Of a DNA stretch of 64,000 bases, positions 35,297 to 43,758 are shown one piece after another. Position numbers and translations under genes: made by a program. Within the stretch, counting starts at the first letter, position 1, and the number at the start of each line of letters is the position of its first letter. The stretch spans positions 1-64,000 of the forward strand of contig JAQUBZ010000009.1 in assembly GCA_028686425.1 (NCBI GenBank), in the 5' to 3' direction. Source of the stretch: Bacteroidales bacterium. GTDB lineage: Bacteria; Bacteroidota; Bacteroidia; Bacteroidales; UBA932. The notes under the pieces were generated by a model. It did not search any database and was not told the origin of the DNA. It worked only from the letters and a program-made list of their open reading frames with translations.

Positions 35297-35329
35297 AAAA
35301 AAACCTTCCTCGAAAAGGAAGGTTTTTTT
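35297..35329. terminator. Terminator between TPR protein and LPLAT genes
   Basis: Stem A7CCTTCCT / AGGAAGGT7 (35297-35310, 35316-35329), a strong bidirectional terminator between convergent genes. Confidence 0.9.
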
Positions 35330-35346
35330 ATGCCCATATCCTTTCC

Positions 35347-36195
35347 TTATAGGTCGGATCTGAGCAGAAATTTTTCCGGGATTGGCATATTGTAAACCGA
35401 ATTGCGTAAAAACTCTGTTACTGATTCAATGCCTTTACTCATGTTTATATCATCAGGAGAGATCAGTTTGCCGACGCCTATCCTTACGTTTTTCCCCGCT
35501 TTATTGAATACCTCACGCGGTAATCTCAGAATCCTTACTTTCCAATCAATCATTCCGAGATTGTAGTAAAAATGAGAATTGCGGTCAAAAAATCTTACAG
35601 GCAATATTGGAACATTAGCTTTATGGATAACCTTGATAATACCTTCCTGCCAAGCTCTGTCCCTAATACGCATCTCTTTAAGACTCAGGTCCGAAACAGC
35701 ACCCGATGGAAAGAGTCCTATCGGGTATCCTGCAGAAATATGCTCTAATGTCTGCTTTATGCCTATGATACTATCTCTGGTGGCGGCCGCTTTTTCATTT
35801 CCGTTTGGATTGACACAAATAAAACTGCTGCTCATCGCCTCAATTCGTGAGAGAAATTTATTGACAATCACCTTGTAATTGGTACAGATTTTAGAGAATA
35901 GATCGACAAGAATTACCCCGTCGATACTGCCGTATGGGTGGTTGCTGATGGTGATAAATGCACCTTCAGGCAGATTTTGCAACCTCTCGGCATACCCTAT
36001 CTTATAGTTCACTCCAAGATCTTGCAAAACATGCTCCGCAAAGACTCCTCCGGAATACTGCTCATTATTTTCATATAGTTGATTGATCTTATCTATTGCA
36101 AACTGCCTGAGGAGAAATCTTGCAAACGAATTACCGACTTTGCCTTGGAAAACTGAAGATACCTTTTCAAAATCCTGTACACTAATCAATTCCAT
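35347..36195 (-). CDS. Lysophospholipid acyltransferase-family protein
   Basis: Glycerolipid-type acyltransferase (282 residues) of the PlsC/OlsA-like fold. The catalytic motif is NHPYGSID with H86 and D92, i.e. one residue more between His and Asp than the usual HX4D, as in the hemolysin/OlsA-like Bacteroidetes group. The acyl-binding FPSGAVSD is also present. Last gene of a minus-strand run with the GNAT, GtrA and CDP-alcohol transferase genes; it overlaps none and starts 6 nt after the GNAT gene. Acyl acceptor unknown; ornithine-type or phospholipid are options. Confidence 0.8.
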   Translation of the reverse strand: MELISVQDFEKVSSVFQGKVGNSFARFLLRQFAIDKINQLYENNEQYSGGVFAEHVLQDLGVNYKIGYAERLQNLPEGAFITISNHPYGSIDGVILVDLFSKICTNYKVIVNKFLSRIEAMSSSFICVNPNGNEKAAATRDSIIGIKQTLEHISAGYPIGLFPSGAVSDLSLKEMRIRDRAWQEGIIKVIHKANVPILPVRFFDRNSHFYYNLGMIDWKVRILRLPREVFNKAGKNVRIGVGKLISPDDINMSKGIESVTEFLRNSVYNMPIPEKFLLRSDL

Positions 36196-36201
36196 TGCTT
36201 A

Positions 36202-37326
36202 CTATATATTTTTAATATAACATCGTGCTCTTTTATGAAGACGTGTGTCAAATTTATTCCAAAGGTTCTGGACACTGTGATTGTCTTCAAGTTCACGGGT
36301 TGTCTCGACATATTTAATGCCATAGTCCCGAATACCATTTGATATTGCATCAAAAATCATGGCATTCAGCCCTTTGTTTTTATACTCTTCTTCAACCGAA
36401 ATCAACAGAGTGTCCAAAGTATCGTTTTTGCGAAGAGCCTTGAGAAGGTGTATAAACCCGAATGGAAACAATTTGCCGTGTGCTTTCTGCAGTGCTTTTG
36501 AAATAGAAGGAAGACACACTCCGAATGCCACGACTTTATCATTTTCATCAACTATGATAGCTACAAATTTCATATTGATTTGAGGCAGGAATTGTGCCTT
36601 TAAATCGTCTATCTGTCCCTGTGACAATTCGGAATAACCGTGAATGTTACTGTAGGCTCTATTCATCAAGGCAAATATCTGGTCAAAATATCTGCTGACA
36701 ATCTTCTTTGTAGGAGTATGGGCTACATGCAATTTCTCCTTCTCCGCCACCATCTTTGCCGCTCTTGCATATATGGGAGGTATAACTTCCGGTACATCAA
36801 CTCTGTATTCAACCCAATCGGTATCTTTTACATATCCCAATTTTAAGATGTGGTCTTCATAATATGGGAAATTATATTTGCCGTAAGCTGTCGGAATCTC
36901 TTCAAACCCCTCTACAAGTACACCTGAGGCATCAAATTCCAACAATCCCAACGGACCTGTCATACGCTCAAGATGATTATCTTTTGCCCATTGTTCCACA
37001 GTATTGAATAATGCTTCCACTACGCTATCGTCATCTATAAAGTCGAGCCATCCGAATCGGGCAAATTTTATGCCCGTCTTCTTGTTGTAGGCATGATTGA
37101 CAATTCCGGCCACTCTGCCGACAATATTGTCATTATCATCGTAAGCAAGCCAATATTTGGATTCACAAAACTCAAAAGCATGATTTTTGTCTCTATCCAA
37201 TGTGTCCATTTCTGCTGACACAAGTTGCGGTACGTAATATTTGTTGTTTTTATATAGTCGGTTGGGAAATTTGACAAATTGTTTTAGATCTTTTTTGGTC
37301 GAAACCTCTTTGATTATAACGTTCAT
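36202..37326 (-). CDS. GNAT-fold acyltransferase-like protein, copy 1
   Basis: 374-residue protein of a Bacteroidetes GNAT-like family. Recognisable order: VKFPNRLYKNNKYYVPQL, YDDNDNIVGRVAGIVNHAYN, RFGWLDFIDDD, MTGPLGLLEFDASGVLVEGFEE, KLGYVKDTDWVEYRV and YKNKGLNAMIFDAISNGIRDYGIKYVETT. A paralogue of equal length is at 60825-61943. The neighbours (LPLAT, GtrA, CDP-alcohol transferase) suggest envelope-lipid N-acylation. GNAT-type bacterial ceramide synthases exist, but I cannot assign that activity from sequence alone. Confidence 0.75.
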   Translation of the reverse strand: MNVIIKEVSTKKDLKQFVKFPNRLYKNNKYYVPQLVSAEMDTLDRDKNHAFEFCESKYWLAYDDNDNIVGRVAGIVNHAYNKKTGIKFARFGWLDFIDDDSVVEALFNTVEQWAKDNHLERMTGPLGLLEFDASGVLVEGFEEIPTAYGKYNFPYYEDHILKLGYVKDTDWVEYRVDVPEVIPPIYARAAKMVAEKEKLHVAHTPTKKIVSRYFDQIFALMNRAYSNIHGYSELSQGQIDDLKAQFLPQINMKFVAIIVDENDKVVAFGVCLPSISKALQKAHGKLFPFGFIHLLKALRKNDTLDTLLISVEEEYKNKGLNAMIFDAISNGIRDYGIKYVETTRELEDNHSVQNLWNKFDTRLHKRARCYIKNI

Positions 37327-37380
37327 AGAATATTTTTGTAGTAGGTTAACAATTGAACCTCCAAAAGTAATGATAAGTTT

Positions 37381-37818
37381 TTAAATATTATTATTTTTTT
37401 CCCCGGGTTTACTTTTCTTATCCCTGAAAATCACCCATTCGGACATGGCATAATTTATAGCTCCCGAGAAACATAGCGCCACCAGATTACATATAACCAC
37501 ATTCCACCCCGTCAATTTGGCGACTAAAAGAAGAAATACCATTTTGACTCCGAAAGTTCCGGATGCCGAAAGATTATATACAAGGTATTTTCCCACAAAT
37601 GTTTTTTTGGTCTTTTGCTCTATCCTCCTGTTCCATATAAAGAAATAGGAACAAGTGAAGTTACATAAACATGCAACTTCAAAAGCAATAATCGGAGATA
37701 TAATATAATCTCCGACATAACCGTCAAATACGAAAGTCGAGAATACCCACACTACGAGGGTATCTATAATGGTTCCCAATCCACTTGTGAGGAGAAAGAG
37801 GACAAATCGCGTAATCAT
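37381..37818 (-). CDS. GtrA-family membrane protein
   Basis: Four-helix membrane protein (145 residues) of the GtrA family, thought to help flip polyprenyl-phosphate sugars or related lipid carriers. Cues: FVLFLLTSGLGTIIDTLVVWVFS, FEVACLCNFTCSYFFIWN and a C-terminal NYAMSEWVIFRDK. ATG 37818 overlaps the stop of the CDP-alcohol transferase gene (TGATG), so the two are translationally coupled; the longer upstream extension would run into that gene. Confidence 0.85.
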   Translation of the reverse strand: MITRFVLFLLTSGLGTIIDTLVVWVFSTFVFDGYVGDYIISPIIAFEVACLCNFTCSYFFIWNRRIEQKTKKTFVGKYLVYNLSASGTFGVKMVFLLLVAKLTGWNVVICNLVALCFSGAINYAMSEWVIFRDKKSKPGEKNNNI

Positions 37819-38519
37819 CAATTGGACTTGTGTTTCGGGTCGATTTTGGCAAATTTCCTTAAATCGACAATGAAGCATACAATGTAAAAAATAATCAGCA
37901 ATACTGCAACTCCGCTTGCCATATAGTCAAACATATTCAGTGATACATTTTGGCCCAATATCGTGAAAGAACTGCCGCAATCCCTCCAAGCAGGGCAATA
38001 CATTATGATTGTATTGATAATTATAATAATCAGACGAAATTCTGTCGGCCCGAGCTTGCCGTATGTGAGTCGGAATTCACCTTTAAGATGCACATTTATG
38101 TAGGTGAAGACAGTCATTATCATGTATGCCGAAAAAACAAACATGGCTACGTAGAGATTGACAATGCTTGATAGTCCGGCCCCCATGCATACTATAAACA
38201 GGGTGATGATGTCAACATTATGATCAAGATAGTACCCGTAGATAGGTCTTTGTGCATTTCTTACTCTCGCAATGGTGCCGTCAAGGCTGTCTCCAAACCA
38301 GTTCATCACAATGCCGAATGTTGCTATCCATAAAAAAAGGATGTTATTGTCAGATAAAACATATCCGACAGCTGCAATTACGGCACCCATGATTCCGATT
38401 AATGTGAGAGAGTCGGATGTTATCCACTTGGGCATTCTTTGTGCCATCCATATAAGTGCCTTTTTTTCAATACCGTTCAAAATAGAAGTCTGAATTCTGA
38501 CTGCTTGTTTTTGTTCCAT
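37818..38519 (-). CDS. CDP-alcohol phosphatidyltransferase
   Basis: Integral membrane enzyme (233 residues) joining a CDP-linked lipid to an alcohol. The catalytic motif lies at 77-103: D77, D80-G81, A84-R85, G95, D99 and D103. The gap between AR and G is nine residues, one more than the usual consensus. The acceptor (inositol phosphate, glycerol phosphate or other) is not evident. Coupled to GtrA and followed by GNAT and LPLAT genes, which suggests a specialised lipid such as an inositol or sphingo-type lipid; that is inference. Confidence 0.85.
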   Translation of the reverse strand: MEQKQAVRIQTSILNGIEKKALIWMAQRMPKWITSDSLTLIGIMGAVIAAVGYVLSDNNILFLWIATFGIVMNWFGDSLDGTIARVRNAQRPIYGYYLDHNVDIITLFIVCMGAGLSSIVNLYVAMFVFSAYMIMTVFTYINVHLKGEFRLTYGKLGPTEFRLIIIIINTIIMYCPAWRDCGSSFTILGQNVSLNMFDYMASGVAVLLIIFYIVCFIVDLRKFAKIDPKHKSN

Positions 38520-38544
38520 TGTTAATTATTTTAAACTATAATTA

Positions 38545-39666
38545 TTAGATTGCTTGTCCTTTAATACTTTTAGTGAGTTTCTGCACAATTTTGAATTTCG
38601 ACAGAAACTCGCCGGCAAATACTCTTAATACCGTATATGCAGGTATGGCAACTAACATGCCAATCACACCGCCGACATAACCGGCGATGAGTATAACTAT
38701 GAAAATTTCAAGTGGATGAGCCTTTACACTGCTTGAATAAATGTATGGTTGAAATAGATAGTTGTCAATAAACTGAGTGACAAGCATGACTGCCAAAATG
38801 GCAATCAGCAGGGGTAGAATAGGGCCTGCATCAGGGGTGCTGTAGTGTTTAAGTATCCCCATCAATACCCCCAATGTCTCTCCCGCAAGAGGGCCTACAT
38901 AAGGAATGACGTTCAGGATACCTGCTGCAAACGAGATGATAACAGCAAGTTTGAAGTTAAATCCGGCAATAAAATAAAGGCCTATAGTGTCGAGAACTGT
39001 TATCAGAAAAGATTCGATGATAATACCTATGAAATATCTTGATAACAGATTTTCAATTGACTTGATGGCTCTTTTCATGTTTTCTTCATATTTGTCGGGA
39101 ACGAGGGCGTTCATCATATTTTCGAGAAGATTGCCTTCCTGCAAGAAAAAGAAAGCAATGAATATCACTGAAAATAAGCCTACGGCAAAGTTTATGAAAA
39201 ATGACGCTATTGATGAAAAAGCCCTTGAAAATGAGGCTATATTGACAAATTGCTTCAACTGGTCGATTGCGACAACTTCAATTTTGAAATCCGGCCCTAC
39301 AGTGGGAAATGTCTTGATGATGGTTTTGTTGAAATTGTGCAGAGGCCCTGAAATATTTTGAAGAAGTCCCTCAAAATCAATGGACGCTACCTCGTTGATT
39401 ATGGTTCCGAAAATAGGGGTGATGAAAAGAAATATTCCCCCGATGGCGGCAAATATGACACACAATGTAATAATGGAGGCAAGCCAGTTGGGAACCTTGA
39501 ATTTTTTTATGGAAAAAGAGGTTATGGCTTTGACTAAAGGTCTTCCAATCAATGAAATAACGGCGGCAATGAGGACATACCATACAATCTCGCTGAAGTA
39601 CCATGCCAAAAAGCAGATAATCACTATCACGGCAGTGATTATTATATATTTTGAAAGTTTGTTCAT
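38545..39666 (-). CDS. AI-2E/PerM-family membrane transporter
   Basis: 373-residue polytopic protein (about eight helices) of the AI-2E transporter (UPF0118) family. Visible: an N-terminal helix pair ending AAVISLIGRPLVKAI, a soluble segment, AFFFLQEGNLLENMMNALVP, NVIPYVGPLAGETLGVLMG and the closing HPLEIFIVILIAGYVGGVIGMLVAIPAYTVLRVF. The substrate in most members is unknown. ATG 39666 is chosen because the 38 upstream codons lack a promoter-compatible leader: a -7 box lies at 39688-39695. Confidence 0.88.
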   Translation of the reverse strand: MNKLSKYIIITAVIVIICFLAWYFSEIVWYVLIAAVISLIGRPLVKAITSFSIKKFKVPNWLASIITLCVIFAAIGGIFLFITPIFGTIINEVASIDFEGLLQNISGPLHNFNKTIIKTFPTVGPDFKIEVVAIDQLKQFVNIASFSRAFSSIASFFINFAVGLFSVIFIAFFFLQEGNLLENMMNALVPDKYEENMKRAIKSIENLLSRYFIGIIIESFLITVLDTIGLYFIAGFNFKLAVIISFAAGILNVIPYVGPLAGETLGVLMGILKHYSTPDAGPILPLLIAILAVMLVTQFIDNYLFQPYIYSSSVKAHPLEIFIVILIAGYVGGVIGMLVAIPAYTVLRVFAGEFLSKFKIVQKLTKSIKGQAI

Positions 39667-39687
39667 GATTACTGATAATTTAATTTT

Positions 39688-39718
39688 CAAATTTAGTATT
39701 TTTGTGACAAATAATAAA
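39688..39718 (-). promoter_or_regulatory. Promoter of the AI-2E-family gene
   Basis: Minus strand TTTA (39715-39718, one mismatch), 19-nt spacer, TAAATTTG (39688-39695). Confidence 0.5.
39697..39704 (+). promoter_or_regulatory. -7 box of the S46 peptidase gene
   Basis: TATTTTTG fits TAnnTTTG and lies 1 nt from the oppositely directed -7 box at 39688-39695, so the two promoters overlap. No -33 element is evident. Confidence 0.4.
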
Positions 39719-39742
39719 GTATTACCACTTAAAATATTATAA

Positions 39743-41857
39743 ATGAAAAAGTTTTTTTGTATTTTCCTGACCTTGTTCATGGCAGTTTATCTTTTTGCCG
39801 ATGACGGGATGTGGCTTCCTTCGATGATTTCTCAAAGAATTGCCGATATGCAGTCCAAGGGGTTTAAACTCAGCGCTGAAGACATCTACAGCATTAACAA
39901 ATCTTCTCTAAAGGATGCAGTTGTCCATTTTAATGGAGGGTGTACCGGCGAATTGATTTCCGACAATGGCCTGCTGATAACCAATTATCATTGCGGTTAC
40001 AGCCAGATTCAATCTCACAGTTCGGTGGAACACGACTATTTGAGAGATGGGTTTTGGGCTATGACCATGGACGGGGAGCTTCCCAATAAGAATATATATG
40101 TCAGATTTTTAGTCAGGATGGATGACGTTACCGATTTGGTACTTGTCGGGTATAATGAGAAAATGACTGAAATACAGAGAGATTCTCTTGTAAAAGCCAA
40201 TAGTGCACCGATAATATCCAAAGCTAAGAATGAAGGGGTGGGATATAGTGCAAGGGTAGAGCCTCTGTATTATGGTAATCAGTATTTTATATTTGTCTAT
40301 CAGACCTTTACGGATGTTCGTTTAGTAGGAGCTCCTCCTACTGCAATAGGTAAATTCGGTGGAGATACCGACAATTGGATGTGGCCTCGTCATACCGGAG
40401 ATTTTTCTTTATTCAGAATTTATGCGGATAAAAACAACAATCCTGCAGCATATTCACCTGATAATATTCCATATAAGCCGAAAATGCGCTTTAAAATGTC
40501 TGTCAGAGAGCGCAAGGAAGGGGATTTCACACTTGTTTACGGCTATCCGGGCAGAACACAGGAATATCTTTATTCGGAGGCGGTGAGATATATTTCCGAT
40601 ATATCAAATCCGAATAAATACCATCTGAGGACATTGAGACTTGAAGTGCAAGATAAATATATGTCTCAAAGTCAGGCAGTAAGGATACAATATGCCTCTA
40701 AAAATTCAAGTGTTTCAAATGCTTGGAAGAAGTGGTTCGGGGAGATGAAAGGGATTAAAAAGATGAAAGCGTATATCAATAAAAAGGAGTATGAGCGCCA
40801 ATTTGCCGCTTGGGCTGCAGACAAGAGTGAGTATAACAATGTACTGCCCGAATTTGCAAGGTTGTATGCCGGGTTGGAACCATACTCTTTTGCTTCCGAT
40901 TATTATAACGAAAGTATTAAAGTAAATGAGATTACAGCATTTGCCGATAGATTGTATGGAATGGCTACAAAAGGAGACAAAAACAAAATAGACGATGCAA
41001 TTGATTCGTTTTTTAAGGATTATTATCTTCCGATAGACAAGGAAAGTTTTATCCTTCTTTTGTCCGAGTACTCTAAAAATGTGCCTGACACCTTCAAGCC
41101 GGCGTATTATTTTGAGCAGATGTCTGAATTTGGTTCTGTTGAGAAGTGGGCCGAGTATCTGTTTAACAATTCGGCACTGAACGACAAAGATAATACCAAA
41201 AAACTGATAAATAAGGCTTTAGCTTCTCCAAATGAGACCTCTGTCATTCTGGACAATGATCCTGCTTTTAAATTTTCACGTGAATTCAAGAGCCATTATG
41301 AGAAAGAGATACTCAAACCTCTTACGGAGATTAATAGAGAGATAACCCTTTTGTACAGGACATATATGAAAGGGCAGATGGAGTTTGATAAGGAGAGGGT
41401 ATTTTTCCCTGATGCAAATTCCACTTTGAGAATTGCATACGGCAAGATAATGGGCTATGCTCCTGCAGATGCCATTTATTACTCACCTATTTCTACTATT
41501 GAGGGAATTATGCAGAAAGATAATCCTGAAATTTTTGACTATAACATTCCTCAGAAGCTTCGTGACCTGTATGCAGCAAAAGATTATGGAAAGTGGTCAT
41601 GCAATGGTACCATGCCTGTATGCTTTATTGCCACAAATCACACTACCGGAGGCAATTCGGGGAGCCCTGTTATCGATGCGGACGGCAACTTGATTGGGAT
41701 CAATTTTGACAGAGTGTGGGAAGGAACCATGAGCGATATTGTATTCGATCCCGATATTTGCAGAAATATCTCTCTTGATATGAGATATGTGCTGTTTATT
41801 ATCGATAAGCTTGCCGGAGCTCAAAGAATATTGGATGAAATAGAGGTAGTGGAGTAG
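39743..41857 (+). CDS. dpp11: S46-family dipeptidyl-peptidase, DPP11 type
   Basis: Periplasmic serine exopeptidase (704 residues) releasing dipeptides from peptides. Signal peptide about 1-19. Catalytic triad: H83 (NYHCGY), D220 (RHTGDF) and S639 (GGNSGSP). The residue 18 positions after the Ser is R657 in NFDRVWEG; in the characterised enzymes Arg at this site marks DPP11 (Asp/Glu in P1) and Gly marks DPP7. C67 and C84 can form the usual disulfide. Indicates peptide scavenging, in line with amino-acid fermentation. Confidence 0.92.
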   Translation: MKKFFCIFLTLFMAVYLFADDGMWLPSMISQRIADMQSKGFKLSAEDIYSINKSSLKDAVVHFNGGCTGELISDNGLLITNYHCGYSQIQSHSSVEHDYLRDGFWAMTMDGELPNKNIYVRFLVRMDDVTDLVLVGYNEKMTEIQRDSLVKANSAPIISKAKNEGVGYSARVEPLYYGNQYFIFVYQTFTDVRLVGAPPTAIGKFGGDTDNWMWPRHTGDFSLFRIYADKNNNPAAYSPDNIPYKPKMRFKMSVRERKEGDFTLVYGYPGRTQEYLYSEAVRYISDISNPNKYHLRTLRLEVQDKYMSQSQAVRIQYASKNSSVSNAWKKWFGEMKGIKKMKAYINKKEYERQFAAWAADKSEYNNVLPEFARLYAGLEPYSFASDYYNESIKVNEITAFADRLYGMATKGDKNKIDDAIDSFFKDYYLPIDKESFILLLSEYSKNVPDTFKPAYYFEQMSEFGSVEKWAEYLFNNSALNDKDNTKKLINKALASPNETSVILDNDPAFKFSREFKSHYEKEILKPLTEINREITLLYRTYMKGQMEFDKERVFFPDANSTLRIAYGKIMGYAPADAIYYSPISTIEGIMQKDNPEIFDYNIPQKLRDLYAAKDYGKWSCNGTMPVCFIATNHTTGGNSGSPVIDADGNLIGINFDRVWEGTMSDIVFDPDICRNISLDMRYVLFIIDKLAGAQRILDEIEVVE

Positions 41858-41881
41858 CGAATAGGTAGAATATTTATACAA

Positions 41882-41913
41882 AAACAGGCCGACACACAAT
41901 CGTCGGCCTGTTT
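41882..41913. terminator. Terminator between DPP11 and RRM genes
   Basis: Perfect 12-bp stem AAACAGGCCGAC / GTCGGCCTGTTT (41882-41893, 41902-41913), bidirectional. Confidence 0.88.
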
Positions 41914-41931
41914 CTGTATCAGTTTGATTTG

Positions 41932-42192
41932 TCAGGCATTTTTCTTTACAGGACGTTCATTGGCAATGGCGACATTGATAACTCTTTCCTTGTAATTGGA
42001 TCCGTTAAGTGCAGCGATTGCAGCTTTTCCATCTTCTTCGTTCTTCATATCCACAAAGCCGTAACCGCGAGAGCGATGTGTTTCGCGATCAATGATAATT
42101 CTCGCCGAAACAACTTCCCCGTAAGGAGAAAACAAATTAATCAGGTCCTCCCTCTTGACTGAATAATTCAAGCCATAAATAAAAATGTTCAT
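41932..42192 (-). CDS. RRM-domain RNA-binding protein
   Basis: 86-residue single RNA-recognition motif: RNP2 IFIYGL (3-8) and RNP1 RGYGFVDM (42-49), with a short Lys/Asn/Ala tail. Small RRM proteins of this type are widespread in Bacteroidetes, which generally lack Hfq, and are candidates for global RNA binding. Monocistronic. Confidence 0.92.
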   Translation of the reverse strand: MNIFIYGLNYSVKREDLINLFSPYGEVVSARIIIDRETHRSRGYGFVDMKNEEDGKAAIAALNGSNYKERVINVAIANERPVKKNA

Positions 42193-42271
42193 AAAAATAT
42201 GTTAAAAAGGTTAAGTTTCTCCTACAAAGGTAGAAAGAAAAAACTTCTTCACAAAAATATAAAGGCCTGAA

Positions 42272-43681
42272 TTAATCGCCGTAGCTGCTTCCGTCAAAGC
42301 AGTGAGTACATATTCTCTCTTTTGGAAGACCGATTGCCTTAACGAGGGTTTCAATTGAATTGAAGAATAGGGTATCCATCTTCAGATCCTTTTTGATGTA
42401 AGATACCATACTCTTGTATTCCTCTGAGTTGGTACACGAATACGCTTTCAAATTCTTGCTGTGATCTCCTTCAGCCATTTGTATATACCTTCTTGTTATG
42501 AGTTCAAGCGGACTTCTTGACGGAGAGAAATTGATAAAAGGACACGGATACACAAGAGGAGGGCAACTTATGCGGATATGAACCTCTTTCGCTCCATGCT
42601 TGTATAATGTCTCTACATTGTCCCTGAGCTGGGTGCCTCTCACGATAGAGTCATCGCAAAAAGCGACTTTTTTCCCTTTCATCAGTGAATAATTAGGAAT
42701 AAGCTTCATTTTAGCAACAAGGTCACGTATGCTCTGGTCCGCAGGGGTGAAGCTTCTTGGCCATGTAGGAGTGTATTTGACGATACAGGCTCTGTATGGC
42801 ATCTTCTTACCATTAGAGTAACCGATTGCCATACATGTGCCGGAGTCAGGAATTGCCGAGACGACATCCAGTTCGGTCTTGTCCTTTTCTCCCATCATTC
42901 TTCCAAGATTGTTTCTCACATTATCTACATTGATCCCTTCGTATGAACTTGCCGGATAACCGTAGTATATCCATAAGAACGAACAAATCTGCAACTTGTC
43001 TTTGGGCTTGATGATTTGAGTAATCGAGTCGGCAGTTACAAGCACCGCCTCTCCCGGTCCGAGCAGATATTCGGTTTCGTAGCCCAGATTGGCGAAACTG
43101 CAATCTTCAGAGGCAATGGCGTGTGCCCCTTCCTTCTTGCCGATCACCAGCGGAGTTCTTCCATATAAATCCCTCGCTGCGATTATGCCGTCTCTGGTGA
43201 GGACCATAAAGGAGCATGAACCATGTATCTTTTTTTGTACGTATTCAATCCCCTCCGCAAAACTATTTCCTTCTGTCATAAGGTGTGAGACAAGCTCAGT
43301 AGGGTTGGTCGAACCTGAACTGATTTCTGAAAAATTCTTGTTTGTGGTGAGAAATTCCTCTTCAAGTTCGTCTATATTATTGATCTTGCCAACTGTGATT
43401 ATTGCAAAACGTCCAAGACGTGAATTGACGAGTATAGGCTGGGCGTCAGTATCGCTTATGACACCGATTCCCGATTTTCCGTCGAATTTCGGCAAATCGG
43501 GCTCAAACTTTATTCTGAAATAAGATCCTTCGATGTTGTGGATTGAGCGGGCAAAGGTATTGTCCTCATTCAGGACAGCCATACCGCCCCTTTTGGTACC
43601 GAGGTGCGAATGATAGTCGATTCCGTAAAATAAATCCGTAACACATTTGTTCTTAGAAATAGTTCCAAATAAGCCTCCCAT
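42272..43681 (-). CDS. PurF-like amidophosphoribosyltransferase paralogue lacking the N-terminal Cys
   Basis: 469 residues from ATG 43681, homologous over its length to glutamine PRPP amidotransferase (first step of purine synthesis). The protein begins Met-Gly-Gly-Leu-Phe-Gly where PurF has the processed nucleophile Cys1, so glutamine hydrolysis should be lost. The PRPP loop VAFCDDSIVRGT (339-350) is intact. Cysteines matching the Bacillus [4Fe-4S] ligands are kept: C233, C380, C458 and C461. It may use free ammonia, another substrate, or be regulatory. The longer frame to 43759 has no support; a -7 box lies at 43704-43711. Confidence 0.85.
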   Translation of the reverse strand: MGGLFGTISKNKCVTDLFYGIDYHSHLGTKRGGMAVLNEDNTFARSIHNIEGSYFRIKFEPDLPKFDGKSGIGVISDTDAQPILVNSRLGRFAIITVGKINNIDELEEEFLTTNKNFSEISSGSTNPTELVSHLMTEGNSFAEGIEYVQKKIHGSCSFMVLTRDGIIAARDLYGRTPLVIGKKEGAHAIASEDCSFANLGYETEYLLGPGEAVLVTADSITQIIKPKDKLQICSFLWIYYGYPASSYEGINVDNVRNNLGRMMGEKDKTELDVVSAIPDSGTCMAIGYSNGKKMPYRACIVKYTPTWPRSFTPADQSIRDLVAKMKLIPNYSLMKGKKVAFCDDSIVRGTQLRDNVETLYKHGAKEVHIRISCPPLVYPCPFINFSPSRSPLELITRRYIQMAEGDHSKNLKAYSCTNSEEYKSMVSYIKKDLKMDTLFFNSIETLVKAIGLPKERICTHCFDGSSYGD

Positions 43682-43703
43682 GATTGTAGTATTTAATTTG
43701 CTG

Positions 43704-43711
43704 CAAAGATA
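43704..43711 (-). promoter_or_regulatory. -7 box of the PurF-like gene
   Basis: Minus strand TATCTTTG, 22 nt before ATG 43681. It sits downstream of the alternative start at 43759 and so rules that start out. Confidence 0.5.
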
Positions 43712-43758
43712 TACAAAGTGAATGTTTGTGGCGTAAAAAAAACAATTTGTTATCCACA

